Positions 8,194-16,609 of a stretch of DNA of 64,000 nucleotides are shown piece by piece. Position numbers and translations under genes: made by a program. Under the pieces are notes generated by a model. That model made no database searches, was not told where the DNA came from, and was given only the letters and a program-made list of their open reading frames with translations. Within the stretch, counting starts at the first letter, position 1; the number at the start of each line of letters is the position of its first letter. The stretch is from JBBQYA01 sp031412335 (GTDB lineage: Bacteria > Bacteroidota > Bacteroidia > Sphingobacteriales > Sphingobacteriaceae): NCBI GenBank assembly GCA_031412335.1, contig JANOCT010000001.1, positions 1-64,000 of the forward strand, written 5' to 3'.

Positions 8194-8829
8194 TTATAAC
8201 AAATCCTTCGAAAGTTGATTTAAAAGGTAGTTTTTGGCATCTGGCCCTTTATGGAAAATTAAATCCAAAATACTGAGATCGCTTATGAAGCCATATTTTT
8301 CAGAAAATGATTGATAATACTCCGGGAAAATTAATTTTTGTTGATCTTGTTTTATCCAGTTTTTAGAAACATCAAATTCATTACCCATAACTAGACCTGC
8401 TCTTTTGCCTATTATCTTTTGTAATACATTTATTATGGAACAATTAAAATCGAATAGATGTATTTGATGAACTCCTATTACTTTGAAAATATCATCGGCA
8501 TAGTACTCAAAATAAGGTGCTCTGCCGTACGCACTCCTGATTGAACTTAAATGGTTTTTCTTCCAATCATTACCAAAACTAATTTTTACTTCTTTCATTT
8601 TTAGCCTTCTTACAGCATTTCGCCCTGTATCTAAAGGTATTGAAAGTTGAATTTTTCCATTGGCAGAATAAATTTCACATCTATTCCTATAGCTTTGCTT
8701 TTCATACAATTCTTGATCAGTAATCAATACATTATCTGTATGTAAGAGAGAAAAAAAATAAGAAATAGGTGGTAAATAAAATGCTGGAAGCAGAATGAAT
8801 TGTTGAATATTTTCTGTTGAGTTAGGCAT
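8194..8829 (-). CDS. WbqC-family protein
   Basis: A 211-residue WbqC-like protein. The family signature appears early: ILLPAFYLPPISYF (about residues 12-25), then YEKQSYRNRCEI, LSIPL, and the segment WKKNHLSSIRSAYGRAPYFEYY near 90-110. WbqC-type genes often occur near polysaccharide synthesis genes; the reaction of this group is not firmly settled. It is divergent from a GWxTD/acyltransferase/glycosyltransferase operon, with only 50 bases between the two proposed starts, so the promoters overlap or share a site. No paired terminator is obvious after its stop. Confidence 0.88.
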   Translation of the reverse strand: MPNSTENIQQFILLPAFYLPPISYFFSLLHTDNVLITDQELYEKQSYRNRCEIYSANGKIQLSIPLDTGRNAVRRLKMKEVKISFGNDWKKNHLSSIRSAYGRAPYFEYYADDIFKVIGVHQIHLFDFNCSIINVLQKIIGKRAGLVMGNEFDVSKNWIKQDQQKLIFPEYYQSFSEKYGFISDLSILDLIFHKGPDAKNYLLNQLSKDLL

Positions 8830-8879
8830 ATATGAATTTGCTTGCCGATATTTTTTGTAATTTTAAAAAAATAAACATC

Positions 8880-10367
8880 ATGAAAAGGCTTTTTATCTTT
8901 ATCTTTCTTCTGTTCTCTTCTTTATTATTTTTTGGCAATGTGGTAAAAGCTAAAGGTTTACAAGCCGTTTGCAGCTTTTCATCATTTAACACACCTAATA
9001 ATAAGCCTTTTGTTGAATCCTATTTATCTATTTCGGGAAGAGGGATTGTATATAAAAAAACAGAAAATGGAAAATTTCAAGGTTCAATTCAAGTACTATT
9101 TACTGCTAGCAAAAATGGAGTAGCTGTTTATAATGATAAATATAATTTACTAACACCCGAACAAACTGATACTAGCAATCTTTCATACAATTTTATCGAT
9201 CAGAAAAGATTTGAATTGGCAAATGGTGTTTATGTATTGACAATAACTCTCAATGATAATTATTCACCAGCAAATATGGCTTTGTTGAATGAAACCATCA
9301 CTATAAATTATATAGCTGGTAAAACTTCTATCTCGGATGCAACATTGCTCGAATCATTTTCTAAAACCAAAAACATAAGTGGCATTAGTAAAAATGGATT
9401 TGATTTGGTGCCGATGGTTAATAATTTTTACCCAAATGAATTTAAAAACTTTCGGTTTTATGTAGAAGTTTATCCTTCTGGAGTTATTGCTGACAAAGAT
9501 CCATATTTGGTAAGCTATGCGATAGAAGATTTTGAAACAGGTACTAAAGTTGATCCTTTTGGCAAATTCAGTAAATTAATTGCACAAGCTGCAAACCCTA
9601 TTATTGGTGAGTTTGCAATAGAAACCTTACCAACCGGAAATTATAATTTAACAATTGAAGTTTTTTCGAGCAAAAATGAATTGATTGCAAGTAAAAAGAC
9701 TTTTTTTCAACGTTTAAATACTTCATCTACTGCAAATATTAATATTGATAATGTTGAAATTGAAAATTCTTTTGTAGCAAAATATACTGAAGTAGAATTG
9801 ATAGAACATATTAAAAGTTTAGATCCAATTTCAAATGAAAAGGACAAACTTTTTGCTGCCAACTTATTGGCAAAACCTGAGCTAGATTATTTAAAAAAAT
9901 ATTTATTGTCCTTTTGGCAAAAGAAGCATGGCCCAACCGCTGAGAAAGAATGGGAAAAATACCAATTAAATGTAATAACAGCCGACCAGAAATTTGCTTA
10001 TGGCAAAACTAGAGGATATCAAACTGCAAGGGGTGGAGTTTTTTTACGTCATGGTCCAGCATCGGTTGTAAACAGAAACGATGGTAAAAATGATATCGCA
10101 ATTCCTTATGAAATTTGGATATATAATAAACTAGGTCAGAATCAAACCAATAAAAAGTTTGTTTTTGCTAATTTTCAAGATTTAGCTTCGTCCAGATTTG
10201 AGCTAATTCATTCAACAGCAATTGGAGAAATAAAAGATGAAAAATGGCAAGGATTAATTTTAAACCGTGCTGCAGTTTCATCATTACGAACTAAAGATTT
10301 TAGAGAAGAAGATACAAATAATGGAGACAGCAGAGGTTTAAACCAATTAAAACGAGATTTTGAATGA
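8880..10367 (+). CDS. GWxTD-domain secreted protein
   Basis: Start taken at 8880 (MKRLFIF), because this gives a clean signal peptide to about residue 25 (NVVKAKG); an upstream in-frame ATG at 8832 would bury it. The product is about 495 residues. The C-terminal half carries the GWxTD-type signature, here as RGYQTARGGVFLRHGP followed by YEIWIYN and FVFANFQD. The N-terminal half is beta-rich and unassigned. GWxTD proteins occur in Bacteroidota and relatives and are thought to be exported; their role is unclear. The gene overlaps the acyltransferase gene by four bases (ATGA), so the two are translationally coupled. Confidence 0.88.
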   Translation: MKRLFIFIFLLFSSLLFFGNVVKAKGLQAVCSFSSFNTPNNKPFVESYLSISGRGIVYKKTENGKFQGSIQVLFTASKNGVAVYNDKYNLLTPEQTDTSNLSYNFIDQKRFELANGVYVLTITLNDNYSPANMALLNETITINYIAGKTSISDATLLESFSKTKNISGISKNGFDLVPMVNNFYPNEFKNFRFYVEVYPSGVIADKDPYLVSYAIEDFETGTKVDPFGKFSKLIAQAANPIIGEFAIETLPTGNYNLTIEVFSSKNELIASKKTFFQRLNTSSTANINIDNVEIENSFVAKYTEVELIEHIKSLDPISNEKDKLFAANLLAKPELDYLKKYLLSFWQKKHGPTAEKEWEKYQLNVITADQKFAYGKTRGYQTARGGVFLRHGPASVVNRNDGKNDIAIPYEIWIYNKLGQNQTNKKFVFANFQDLASSRFELIHSTAIGEIKDEKWQGLILNRAAVSSLRTKDFREEDTNNGDSRGLNQLKRDFE

Positions 10368-11263
10368 TTAAAAAATTGCTCAACAAGTTTTTAATTTTTT
10401 TTTTAACACTCCTCGCCTATCTTCCTTTTCCGGTTTTGTACTTAATTTCGGATGGATTATATGTATTTGTTTACCATATTTTTGGTTATCGAATTAAAGT
10501 TGTTCGTAAAAACTTAATTAAATCATTCCCACAAAAAACGAATGCAGAACGAAAAGAAATAGAACAAAAATTCTATCATCATTTTTGCGATTTAATTATT
10601 GAAACTATTAAATTAATACAAATATCTTCTTATTCACTAAGTAAAAGATTAGTGATTGAAAATCCTGAAATTTTAGAAAAGTTCTATAAAAAACAACAAA
10701 GTATATTATTCATTACCAACCATTATAATAACTGGGAATGGGCTGGAACTGCTGTTTCGACTACCAGCAAATTTAAAATATATCCAATTTACAAACCTCT
10801 CACAAATCGTTACTTTGATGAGTTTATAAAAAAAATAAGAGGAAGATTTGGTGCTATACCACTTGCCAAAAATGATACGCTTAGAACATTGGTGGCTAAT
10901 AAATATCGATTAACAGGGACTGCGTTTATTGGAGACCAATCGCCAGTGAAACAAGAAATTCAATATTGGACTCTATTTTTAAATCAGGAAACACCTATGT
11001 TTTTAGGGGTTGAAAAAATTGCGGTAAAATTCGGTTATCCAGTAATATATGGACATGTTGAAAAACTTTCTAGGGGATATTATAAGCTTACTTTTAAAGT
11101 TCTTACAGAAAATCCTTCAACCAATATATTGTATGAAATTACTGAATTGCATTTAAGAGAATTGGAAAGTGCTATTCAAAAAAAGCCGGAATTTTGGTTA
11201 TGGTCTCACAATAGATGGAAACATACAAAACCTGAAGCATTAGAAACAAATAATGATGGATAG
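10364..11263 (+). CDS. Lysophospholipid/lipid A-type acyltransferase (LpxL/HtrB-like)
   Basis: A 299-residue member of the LpxL/HtrB acyltransferase family. The N-terminal helix at about 7-30 anchors it in the inner membrane. The catalytic H-x4-E type motif is NHYNNWEWAG near residue 119. A DQSP motif near 190 also fits the family. It should transfer an acyl chain from acyl-ACP onto a lipid A precursor or a similar lipid. It overlaps the GWxTD gene by 4 bases and the glycosyltransferase gene by 11 bases, so the three form one operon acting on the envelope. Confidence 0.9.
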   Translation: MIKKLLNKFLIFFLTLLAYLPFPVLYLISDGLYVFVYHIFGYRIKVVRKNLIKSFPQKTNAERKEIEQKFYHHFCDLIIETIKLIQISSYSLSKRLVIENPEILEKFYKKQQSILFITNHYNNWEWAGTAVSTTSKFKIYPIYKPLTNRYFDEFIKKIRGRFGAIPLAKNDTLRTLVANKYRLTGTAFIGDQSPVKQEIQYWTLFLNQETPMFLGVEKIAVKFGYPVIYGHVEKLSRGYYKLTFKVLTENPSTNILYEITELHLRELESAIQKKPEFWLWSHNRWKHTKPEALETNNDG

Positions 11264-12299
11264 TATGTTAAATAAAATGAAACCAAAAGTTGCTTTAGTT
11301 ATTCTAAACTGGAATGGTAAACATTTTTTGGAAAAATTTTTACCTTCCGTTATTTCTTGTTCTTATTCTAATTTAGAAATAATTGTCGGCGATAATGCAT
11401 CAACAGACGATTCAATTAGTTTTTTAAAAAACACATATCCTTCTATAACTATTTTAGAAAATGATAGAAATTATGGATTTGCAGAGGGTTATAATCGAGT
11501 TCTTAATCGAGTAAATACAGAATATTTTATCTTATTAAATTCAGATGTTGAGGTTACTCCAGAATTTATAAATCCAATTATCGAATTAATGGAAACGGAT
11601 AAAAGCATTGCTGCTTGCCAACCAAAAATTCGCTCTTTTCATGATAAAAACCAATTTGAGTACGCTGGAGCTGCTGGAGGTTTTATGGATAAATATGGGT
11701 ATCCGTTTTGTAGAGGTCGTATTTTTGATGTATTAGAGAATGATAATGGACAATATGATGATACAATAGAAGTATTCTGGGCTTCGGGTGCTGCATTATT
11801 CGTTAGAGCAGCTGTTTATAAAACTTTAGGTGGTTTCGATCCAGCTTTTTTCGCACATATGGAAGAGATAGATTTGTGTTGGAGAATGAGAAATGCTGGT
11901 TTTAAAATATATTTTTGTCATCAGTCCATTGTTTACCATGTAGGTGGAGGAACTTTAGATGCAGGAAACCCTCGTAAGACTTTTCTAAATTTCAGAAATA
12001 GTTTATTTATGCTTCATAAAAATGTGAATAAGGGAAATCTGATTAATGCTATACTTACACGGCATTTGTTTGATTTAGTTGCCATAGCAAAGTTTATAAC
12101 AGAGGCTAAGTTTTCTCATGCTTTTTCAATCAGTAAAGCTCATTTTAATTATTTAACACACATAATTCCACTGAATCGCGAACGAAAATTATTGAAGAAA
12201 AGCCAACAAGAATTAGCAGTTATTTTTCCTGAATCAATTGTAATTTCATTTTTTGTTAGAAAGAAGAAATTTTTTACTGATCTAAACTGGATTCGTTGA
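11253..12299 (+). CDS. Family 2 glycosyltransferase
   Basis: A 348-residue GT-A glycosyltransferase with N-terminal VILNWNGK (residues about 14-21), NDRNYGFAEGYN, and the metal-binding LLNSDVEV near 96. ED-type catalytic residues appear in HMEEIDLCWRMRNAG at about 206-220. The C-terminal 90 residues hold an amphipathic/hydrophobic helix that could bind the membrane. It resembles rhamnosyltransferase-like GT2 enzymes; donor and acceptor are unknown. Its start overlaps the acyltransferase gene by 11 bases. Several Met codons (1, 2, 5, 9) are possible starts. Its 3' end overlaps the convergent aroQ by 26 bases. Confidence 0.9.
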   Translation: MMDSMLNKMKPKVALVILNWNGKHFLEKFLPSVISCSYSNLEIIVGDNASTDDSISFLKNTYPSITILENDRNYGFAEGYNRVLNRVNTEYFILLNSDVEVTPEFINPIIELMETDKSIAACQPKIRSFHDKNQFEYAGAAGGFMDKYGYPFCRGRIFDVLENDNGQYDDTIEVFWASGAALFVRAAVYKTLGGFDPAFFAHMEEIDLCWRMRNAGFKIYFCHQSIVYHVGGGTLDAGNPRKTFLNFRNSLFMLHKNVNKGNLINAILTRHLFDLVAIAKFITEAKFSHAFSISKAHFNYLTHIIPLNRERKLLKKSQQELAVIFPESIVISFFVRKKKFFTDLNWIR

Positions 12300-12708
12300 T
12301 AAAACTCTGAATGGCAAGTTTATAACTTTCTAAGCCAAAGCCAGAAATCAATCCTTTGCAAACTGGAGCAGTTATAGAATTTTGTCTAAAAGATTCACGA
12401 GCATAAATATTTGAAATGTGAACTTCTACAACCGGAATATTAATTGCTGAAATTGCATCAGCTATTGCAATTGAACTATGAGTATAAGCAGCAGCATTTA
12501 AAATGATTCCGTTTGCATTTTTCCCAGCCTTTTGAATCTGGTTTACCAACTCTCCTTCTACATTGCTTTGGAAATAATCAAACTCAACGGAATTGAAAAT
12601 TCTTTTCAATGAAATAAGGTAATCATCAAAAGATGTTGAACCATAAATACTTGGCTCTCTGTTTCCTAATAAATTTAAATTTGGACCATTGATTATGCTA
12701 ATTTTCAT
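12274..12708 (-). CDS. aroQ: 3-dehydroquinate dehydratase, type II
   Basis: A 144-residue type II dehydroquinase, which makes 3-dehydroshikimate in the shikimate pathway. The signature NGPNLNLLGNREPSIYG is at residues 7-23, with the catalytic Tyr22. N and H of the NAAAYTHSSIA segment (about 71-81) and the HISN segment near 97 fit the active site. The length is typical. The gene is convergent with the glycosyltransferase gene and overlaps its end by 26 bases. It is divergent from xerD, with a 20-base near-palindrome between the two starts. Confidence 0.96.
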   Translation of the reverse strand: MKISIINGPNLNLLGNREPSIYGSTSFDDYLISLKRIFNSVEFDYFQSNVEGELVNQIQKAGKNANGIILNAAAYTHSSIAIADAISAINIPVVEVHISNIYARESFRQNSITAPVCKGLISGFGLESYKLAIQSFINESSLDQ

Positions 12709-12738
12709 TTGTTCGCAATTTATAAGTAAAACGTAAAC

Positions 12739-12758
12739 TTATCATCAATTGTTGATAA
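12739..12758. repeat. Near-perfect palindrome between aroQ and xerD
   Basis: TTATCATCAATTGTTGATAA is a 20-base palindrome with one mismatched pair. It lies 31 bases upstream of the aroQ start and about 80 bases upstream of xerD. It could be a regulator site. It does not match the usual dif core, which has arms ending in TTATG. Confidence 0.35.
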
Positions 12759-12836
12759 TCTACCATTTTTGTAATGCTTGATAATAAATACTATTGTAAA
12801 TAATTTGGTGTTTAATACCAAAATAATATCAAAAAA

Positions 12837-13733
12837 ATGAATTGGGAGTTTGCGATTAAAGGATTTAATTCATTTTTGAAACTTGAGAAATCATTAGCTC
12901 GAAATTCTGTTGATGCTTATTTGCACGATGTAAGACTTTTCGAGCAATATTCAGTTGGAATTGGAAAAACTAATCCTGAAAGTATTACTCAGAATGATGT
13001 AAAAGATTTTATCCGTTTTATAGTAGAAATTGGTTTTGCAGCTACCAGCCAATCCAGAATAATATCTGGAATTCGTGCATTTTATCATTACTTGCTAATG
13101 GAAGAATTAATTAGAAAAAATCCACTGCAATTTATAAAATCGCCTAAAAATCCAAGAAAAATACCTGACACATTACAATACATAGAAATAAATGAATTAA
13201 TAGCTCAACTGGATCTAAGTTTAGCTGCCGGAGTTCGCGATAAAGCAATAATAGAAATGCTATACAGTTGTGGATTAAGAGTTTCGGAATTAACGGAATT
13301 GAAAATATCAAATTTATATCTTGATATAGAATTCATAAAAATAGTTGGAAAAGGAAATAAAGAACGGTTGGTACCAATTGGCGCTGAAGCAATTAAGCAA
13401 ATTGAAATATATCGTGACCAGGTTCGTAAATTAATTGATGTTAAAAAAGGATTTGAAGATCATTTATTTTTGAACCGTAGAGGAAGCAGAATTAGTAGAA
13501 TTACGGTTTTCACTACCTTGAAAAAGCTTGCTTTAAAAGCCGGGATAAAAAAGAGTATTTCGCCTCATACTTTACGACACTCATTTGCTACGCATTTACT
13601 CGAAGGTGGTGCAGATTTGCGTGCTATTCAACAAATGCTGGGTCATGAATCTATTACAACTACCGAAATTTATGCACACGCAGATCAGGATTATTTACGG
13701 GAAACTATTTTACAATTCCACCCCAGATCATAA
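12837..13733 (+). CDS. xerD: Tyrosine recombinase XerD
   Basis: A 298-residue site-specific recombinase for chromosome dimer resolution. The N-terminal SAM-like core-binding domain is at about 1-90. The catalytic domain shows R148 (CGLRVSEL), K172 (GKGNKER), H244 and R247 (HTLRHSFATHL), H270 (LGHES) and the nucleophile Y279 (EIYAHAD). All catalytic positions are present. It is much closer to Xer than to phage integrases: no accessory N-terminal arm domain, typical length, and core-gene neighbours. XerC-versus-XerD naming is by resemblance. It overlaps the convergent prmC by six bases. Confidence 0.93.
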   Translation: MNWEFAIKGFNSFLKLEKSLARNSVDAYLHDVRLFEQYSVGIGKTNPESITQNDVKDFIRFIVEIGFAATSQSRIISGIRAFYHYLLMEELIRKNPLQFIKSPKNPRKIPDTLQYIEINELIAQLDLSLAAGVRDKAIIEMLYSCGLRVSELTELKISNLYLDIEFIKIVGKGNKERLVPIGAEAIKQIEIYRDQVRKLIDVKKGFEDHLFLNRRGSRISRITVFTTLKKLALKAGIKKSISPHTLRHSFATHLLEGGADLRAIQQMLGHESITTTEIYAHADQDYLRETILQFHPRS

Positions 13734-14585
13734 AGGCATTTGGGCTTTTATAAATCGATCTTTTCCAAAAAAATCTTTTCTTAATTCAATGTTGATGAAA
13801 TTTAAATTTAAAAGCATAATTTTTATTTCTTCACCATATTTTTCATTTATTTCAAAATAGAGTAAGCCTTTGGAATTTAGGTTGTTTAAAGCATAATCTG
13901 CTATTGCTTTATAAAAAATTATTGGGTCGGAATCATCTACAAAAAGTGCTAAATGTGGCTCATGTTCCAACACATTTTTATTCATTAATTTTTTTTCGCT
14001 CAATAACACGTAAGGTGGGTTGCTTACAATAATATCAAATTTTAGTAATTGCTTACTACTAAGAAATAAAATGTCATCATGAATAAAATAAACTTCTAAT
14101 TGATTTTTCTTAGCATTATTAATTGCCAGATTTAACGCATTTTTAGATTTGTCTAGAGCGTAAACTTCGGAGGATTTCAAATACTTTTTTAGGGCTAAAG
14201 CAATGCAACCACTTCCGGTGCCTATATCTAAAACTTTTACTGTTTTAGTTGAATTTAAAAAGTCATCAATTATCCATTGAAGCAATTCTTCTGTTTCTGG
14301 CCTAGGAATTAACACATTTGAATTCACTTCCAATTTTAAATCCATAAAATGTGCAATACCTGTTATATATTGAACAGGTTCATGGTTTAATAAACGTTTT
14401 ATAATATCCGTTAACCTTAGTAAATCAGTCGAGTTAAACTGCTTCTCAGGATTTGAAAGTCGTTTTAGTTTAGTAATTCCAAAAACATCTTCCAAAATAA
14501 TTGTTGAAACGCTGGCTGCTTCTTGATCTGAATAAATTTCAGCAATTGATTTTCGTAAAAACTCATACGCTATTGCAACACTCAT
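13728..14585 (-). CDS. prmC: Release-factor glutamine N5-methyltransferase
   Basis: Start taken at 14585 (MSVAIAYEF). Upstream in-frame codons to 14666 run into the ribD promoter and do not resemble the family. The product is 285 residues. The N-terminal helical domain is about 1-80. The methyltransferase domain has VLDIGTGSGCIAL (SAM binding) and the NPPY motif in VSNPPYV, which binds the target glutamine of the GGQ loop of RF1/RF2. The length is normal. It is divergent from ribD. Confidence 0.93.
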   Translation of the reverse strand: MSVAIAYEFLRKSIAEIYSDQEAASVSTIILEDVFGITKLKRLSNPEKQFNSTDLLRLTDIIKRLLNHEPVQYITGIAHFMDLKLEVNSNVLIPRPETEELLQWIIDDFLNSTKTVKVLDIGTGSGCIALALKKYLKSSEVYALDKSKNALNLAINNAKKNQLEVYFIHDDILFLSSKQLLKFDIIVSNPPYVLLSEKKLMNKNVLEHEPHLALFVDDSDPIIFYKAIADYALNNLNSKGLLYFEINEKYGEEIKIMLLNLNFINIELRKDFFGKDRFIKAQMPL

Positions 14586-14589
14586 CGGG

Positions 14590-14622
14590 TTTGATAACAT
14601 GCCACAAAATAACCTATTTTTG
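14590..14622 (+). promoter_or_regulatory. Consensus promoter of ribD
   Basis: TTTG at 14590-14593, a 21-base spacer and TATTTTTG at 14615-14622, an exact TAnnTTTG. The predicted transcription start is at 14628-14630. The TTG that gives the full RibD N-terminus is at 14628, so the mRNA would be leaderless or the true start is the ATG at 14649. Confidence 0.6.
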
Positions 14623-14627
14623 CCCGA

Positions 14628-15671
14628 TTGGAAAAACATATAAAATACATGCAACGTTGCTTGCAATTAGCCGAGTTGGGAAAGTCCTTGGTTTCTCCCA
14701 ATCCTATGGTTGGAGCTGTGATTGTGCACAATGATATCGTAATTGGAGAGGGTTTTCACGAAAGATTTGGAGAGCCGCACGCAGAAGTTAATGCCATAAA
14801 TATGGTTTTAAAAAACTTCGAAAATGCGGATGAGTTGCTTCTTAACTCGACATTATATGTTAGTTTAGAACCATGTTCGCATAACGGCAAAACACCACCT
14901 TGTACTGATTTAATTATAAAACATAAAATTCCTGAAGTTCAGATAGCTTGTCAAGATCCATTTTCTAAAGTAAACGGAAAAGGTATGGCTCAATTAAAAG
15001 AATCAGGTATTAAGGTTGAAATTGGAATTCTAGAGCAGGAAGCTAAAGAATTGAACAAGCGGTTTTTTACCTATCATAATTTACAAAGACCCTATATCAT
15101 TATTAAGTTTGCTGAAAGTGCTGATGGATTTATGGGTTCTATAAGTGGCGAACCTTTTCAGTTTAGTAATAATATTACTTCGAGATTAACCCATAAATGG
15201 AGAAGTGAGGAAAAAGCAATTTTAGTAGGTGCCAACACTGTAGCGATGGATAATCCTGAACTTACCACCAGAACATGGCCAGGAAAAAACCCTATTCGAA
15301 TTATTATTGATAAGAATTTGAGTTTGAGCAATACCGCGAATGTATTTGATGGCGCTGTTAAAACCTATATTTTTAATGAGTCTGAAATGAAAAATGAAGG
15401 AAACCTTATTTTTCTTTCACTCGATTGGAATCTTTACCCTGTTCAATTTTTGTTGTATCAATTATATTTATTGGAAATAAATTCTGTAATAATTGAAGGA
15501 GGAGCTAAAACAATCAATTGGTTTCTTGATTCTGAAATTTGGGATGAAGCCCAAATAATAACTTCTACTATTCATTTAAAAAACGGATTAAAATCTCCTA
15601 AGATAAATGGAATACTTAAACAAACAATTAAATTAAAATCTGATACAATTCGTATTTACAACCATTATTAA
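14628..15671 (+). CDS. ribD: Bifunctional riboflavin biosynthesis deaminase/reductase
   Basis: A 347-residue RibD. The N-terminal deaminase domain has the zinc motif HAE at 51-53 and PCSHNGKTPPC at 82-92, with C83 and C92. The C-terminal reductase domain (about 150-345) has KFAESADGF, VGANT, DNPELTTR and IEGGAKT. It converts the GTP-derived diaminopyrimidine to the reduced ribityl form for riboflavin. The start is unsure: TTG at 14628 keeps the family N-terminal YM-R-C-LxLA block whole, while ATG at 14649 starts inside it. The first base of the DMT gene is the last base of this stop (TAATG). Confidence 0.94.
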   Translation: MEKHIKYMQRCLQLAELGKSLVSPNPMVGAVIVHNDIVIGEGFHERFGEPHAEVNAINMVLKNFENADELLLNSTLYVSLEPCSHNGKTPPCTDLIIKHKIPEVQIACQDPFSKVNGKGMAQLKESGIKVEIGILEQEAKELNKRFFTYHNLQRPYIIIKFAESADGFMGSISGEPFQFSNNITSRLTHKWRSEEKAILVGANTVAMDNPELTTRTWPGKNPIRIIIDKNLSLSNTANVFDGAVKTYIFNESEMKNEGNLIFLSLDWNLYPVQFLLYQLYLLEINSVIIEGGAKTINWFLDSEIWDEAQIITSTIHLKNGLKSPKINGILKQTIKLKSDTIRIYNHY

Positions 15672-16546
15672 TGATTTACATTTTACTCAGCATTATCTTT
15701 TCAACCTCCTTGGTTGTAATATTCAGAATCTACAAAACATATTCGATTAATTCTTTTCAAGCCATTGTTTTTAATTACATAACTGCATCAATTTTAGGGT
15801 TTTCGCTCAGTTCTGGAGTTGTAAATATTCAGTCGATTCTTGAAGCAAACTGGTTAGGTTTTGCCTTGTTTTTGGGTTTATTTTTTATTGTTATTTTTAA
15901 TGTATTGGGCTATGCCGTTCAAACTGTGGGCATAACTCCAGTTGCAATAGCTCAGAAAATGTCTGTAGTAATACCAGTAGTGTTTGCTATTTTATATTTT
16001 AATGAATCTGCTGGAATTGTTAAAATTATAGGAATGGTTCTAGCTTTGTTTGCTATCTATTTTGCTTCAGCAAAAGAAAAAGTTGAATCAAAAGTTGAAT
16101 CAAAAGGAATGGCCCAGTTTATATTACCTGCTATTATTTTTTTTGGTTCTGGAATTATTGATACCATGCTTAAATATGTTCAGGAAGAGAAATTGCAAGG
16201 CACCGATCCCAATTTGTTTACAACATTACTTTTTGCCAGTTCTGCAATGGTGGGCATTACCATGTTAGTTTATTTATTAATTACTGGAAAACAGAAGTTG
16301 GAATTTAAGAACATTGTAGCTGGAATTGTATTAGGAATTCCAAATTACTTTTCTGTTATTTTCTTAATTAAAGCCTTGAATCATAAAACATTAGAAAGTT
16401 CAGTGATTTTCCCGATAAATAATATTGGAATTATTATGCTAAATACTTTTATAGCTTGGCTAGTTTTTAAAGAAAAACTTTCAGGTAAAAACTTAATGGG
16501 AATTGGATTAGCAGTAATCGCAATTCTAATTATTTCTTTCTCTTAA
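15671..16546 (+). CDS. EamA/DMT-superfamily transporter
   Basis: A 291-residue inner-membrane protein with about ten hydrophobic helices arranged as two five-helix halves, as in EamA permeases. Examples are helices at about 1-15, 30-50, 60-80, 88-108 and 115-133, with the second half from about 147. A charged linker with a short repeat (KVESKVESKG) lies at 137-146. Substrate unknown; the family moves metabolites. It is coupled to ribD through a one-base overlap. That pairing would allow a flavin-related role, but proximity alone is weak support. A weak hairpin follows. Confidence 0.85.
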   Translation: MIYILLSIIFSTSLVVIFRIYKTYSINSFQAIVFNYITASILGFSLSSGVVNIQSILEANWLGFALFLGLFFIVIFNVLGYAVQTVGITPVAIAQKMSVVIPVVFAILYFNESAGIVKIIGMVLALFAIYFASAKEKVESKVESKGMAQFILPAIIFFGSGIIDTMLKYVQEEKLQGTDPNLFTTLLFASSAMVGITMLVYLLITGKQKLEFKNIVAGIVLGIPNYFSVIFLIKALNHKTLESSVIFPINNIGIIMLNTFIAWLVFKEKLSGKNLMGIGLAVIAILIISFS

Positions 16547-16564
16547 TTTTAAAAAAAGAGCAAA

Positions 16565-16597
16565 AAAAAAACACAACTAATAAGCTGTGTTTTTTTA
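16565..16597. terminator. Probable bidirectional terminator
   Basis: AAAAAACACA and TGTGTTTTTT pair around a central CT/AG extension with one mismatch. The hairpin is AT-rich and weak, but it is flanked by A and T runs and lies between two convergent genes. Confidence 0.6.
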
Positions 16598-16609
16598 ATT
16601 AAAAATTAC

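Noticed and set aside
12739..12758. Palindrome near xerD as a dif site
   Set aside because: Its half-sites do not contain the TTATG-type core of known dif sites, and the six-base centre with 11-base arms is not present.
12837..13733. Tyrosine recombinase as a mobile-element integrase
   Set aside because: Length, N-terminal domain and neighbours fit chromosomal XerD, and no attachment repeats or phage genes are nearby.
14560..14640. FMN riboswitch upstream of ribD
   Set aside because: The promoter leaves no leader in which a riboswitch could fold.
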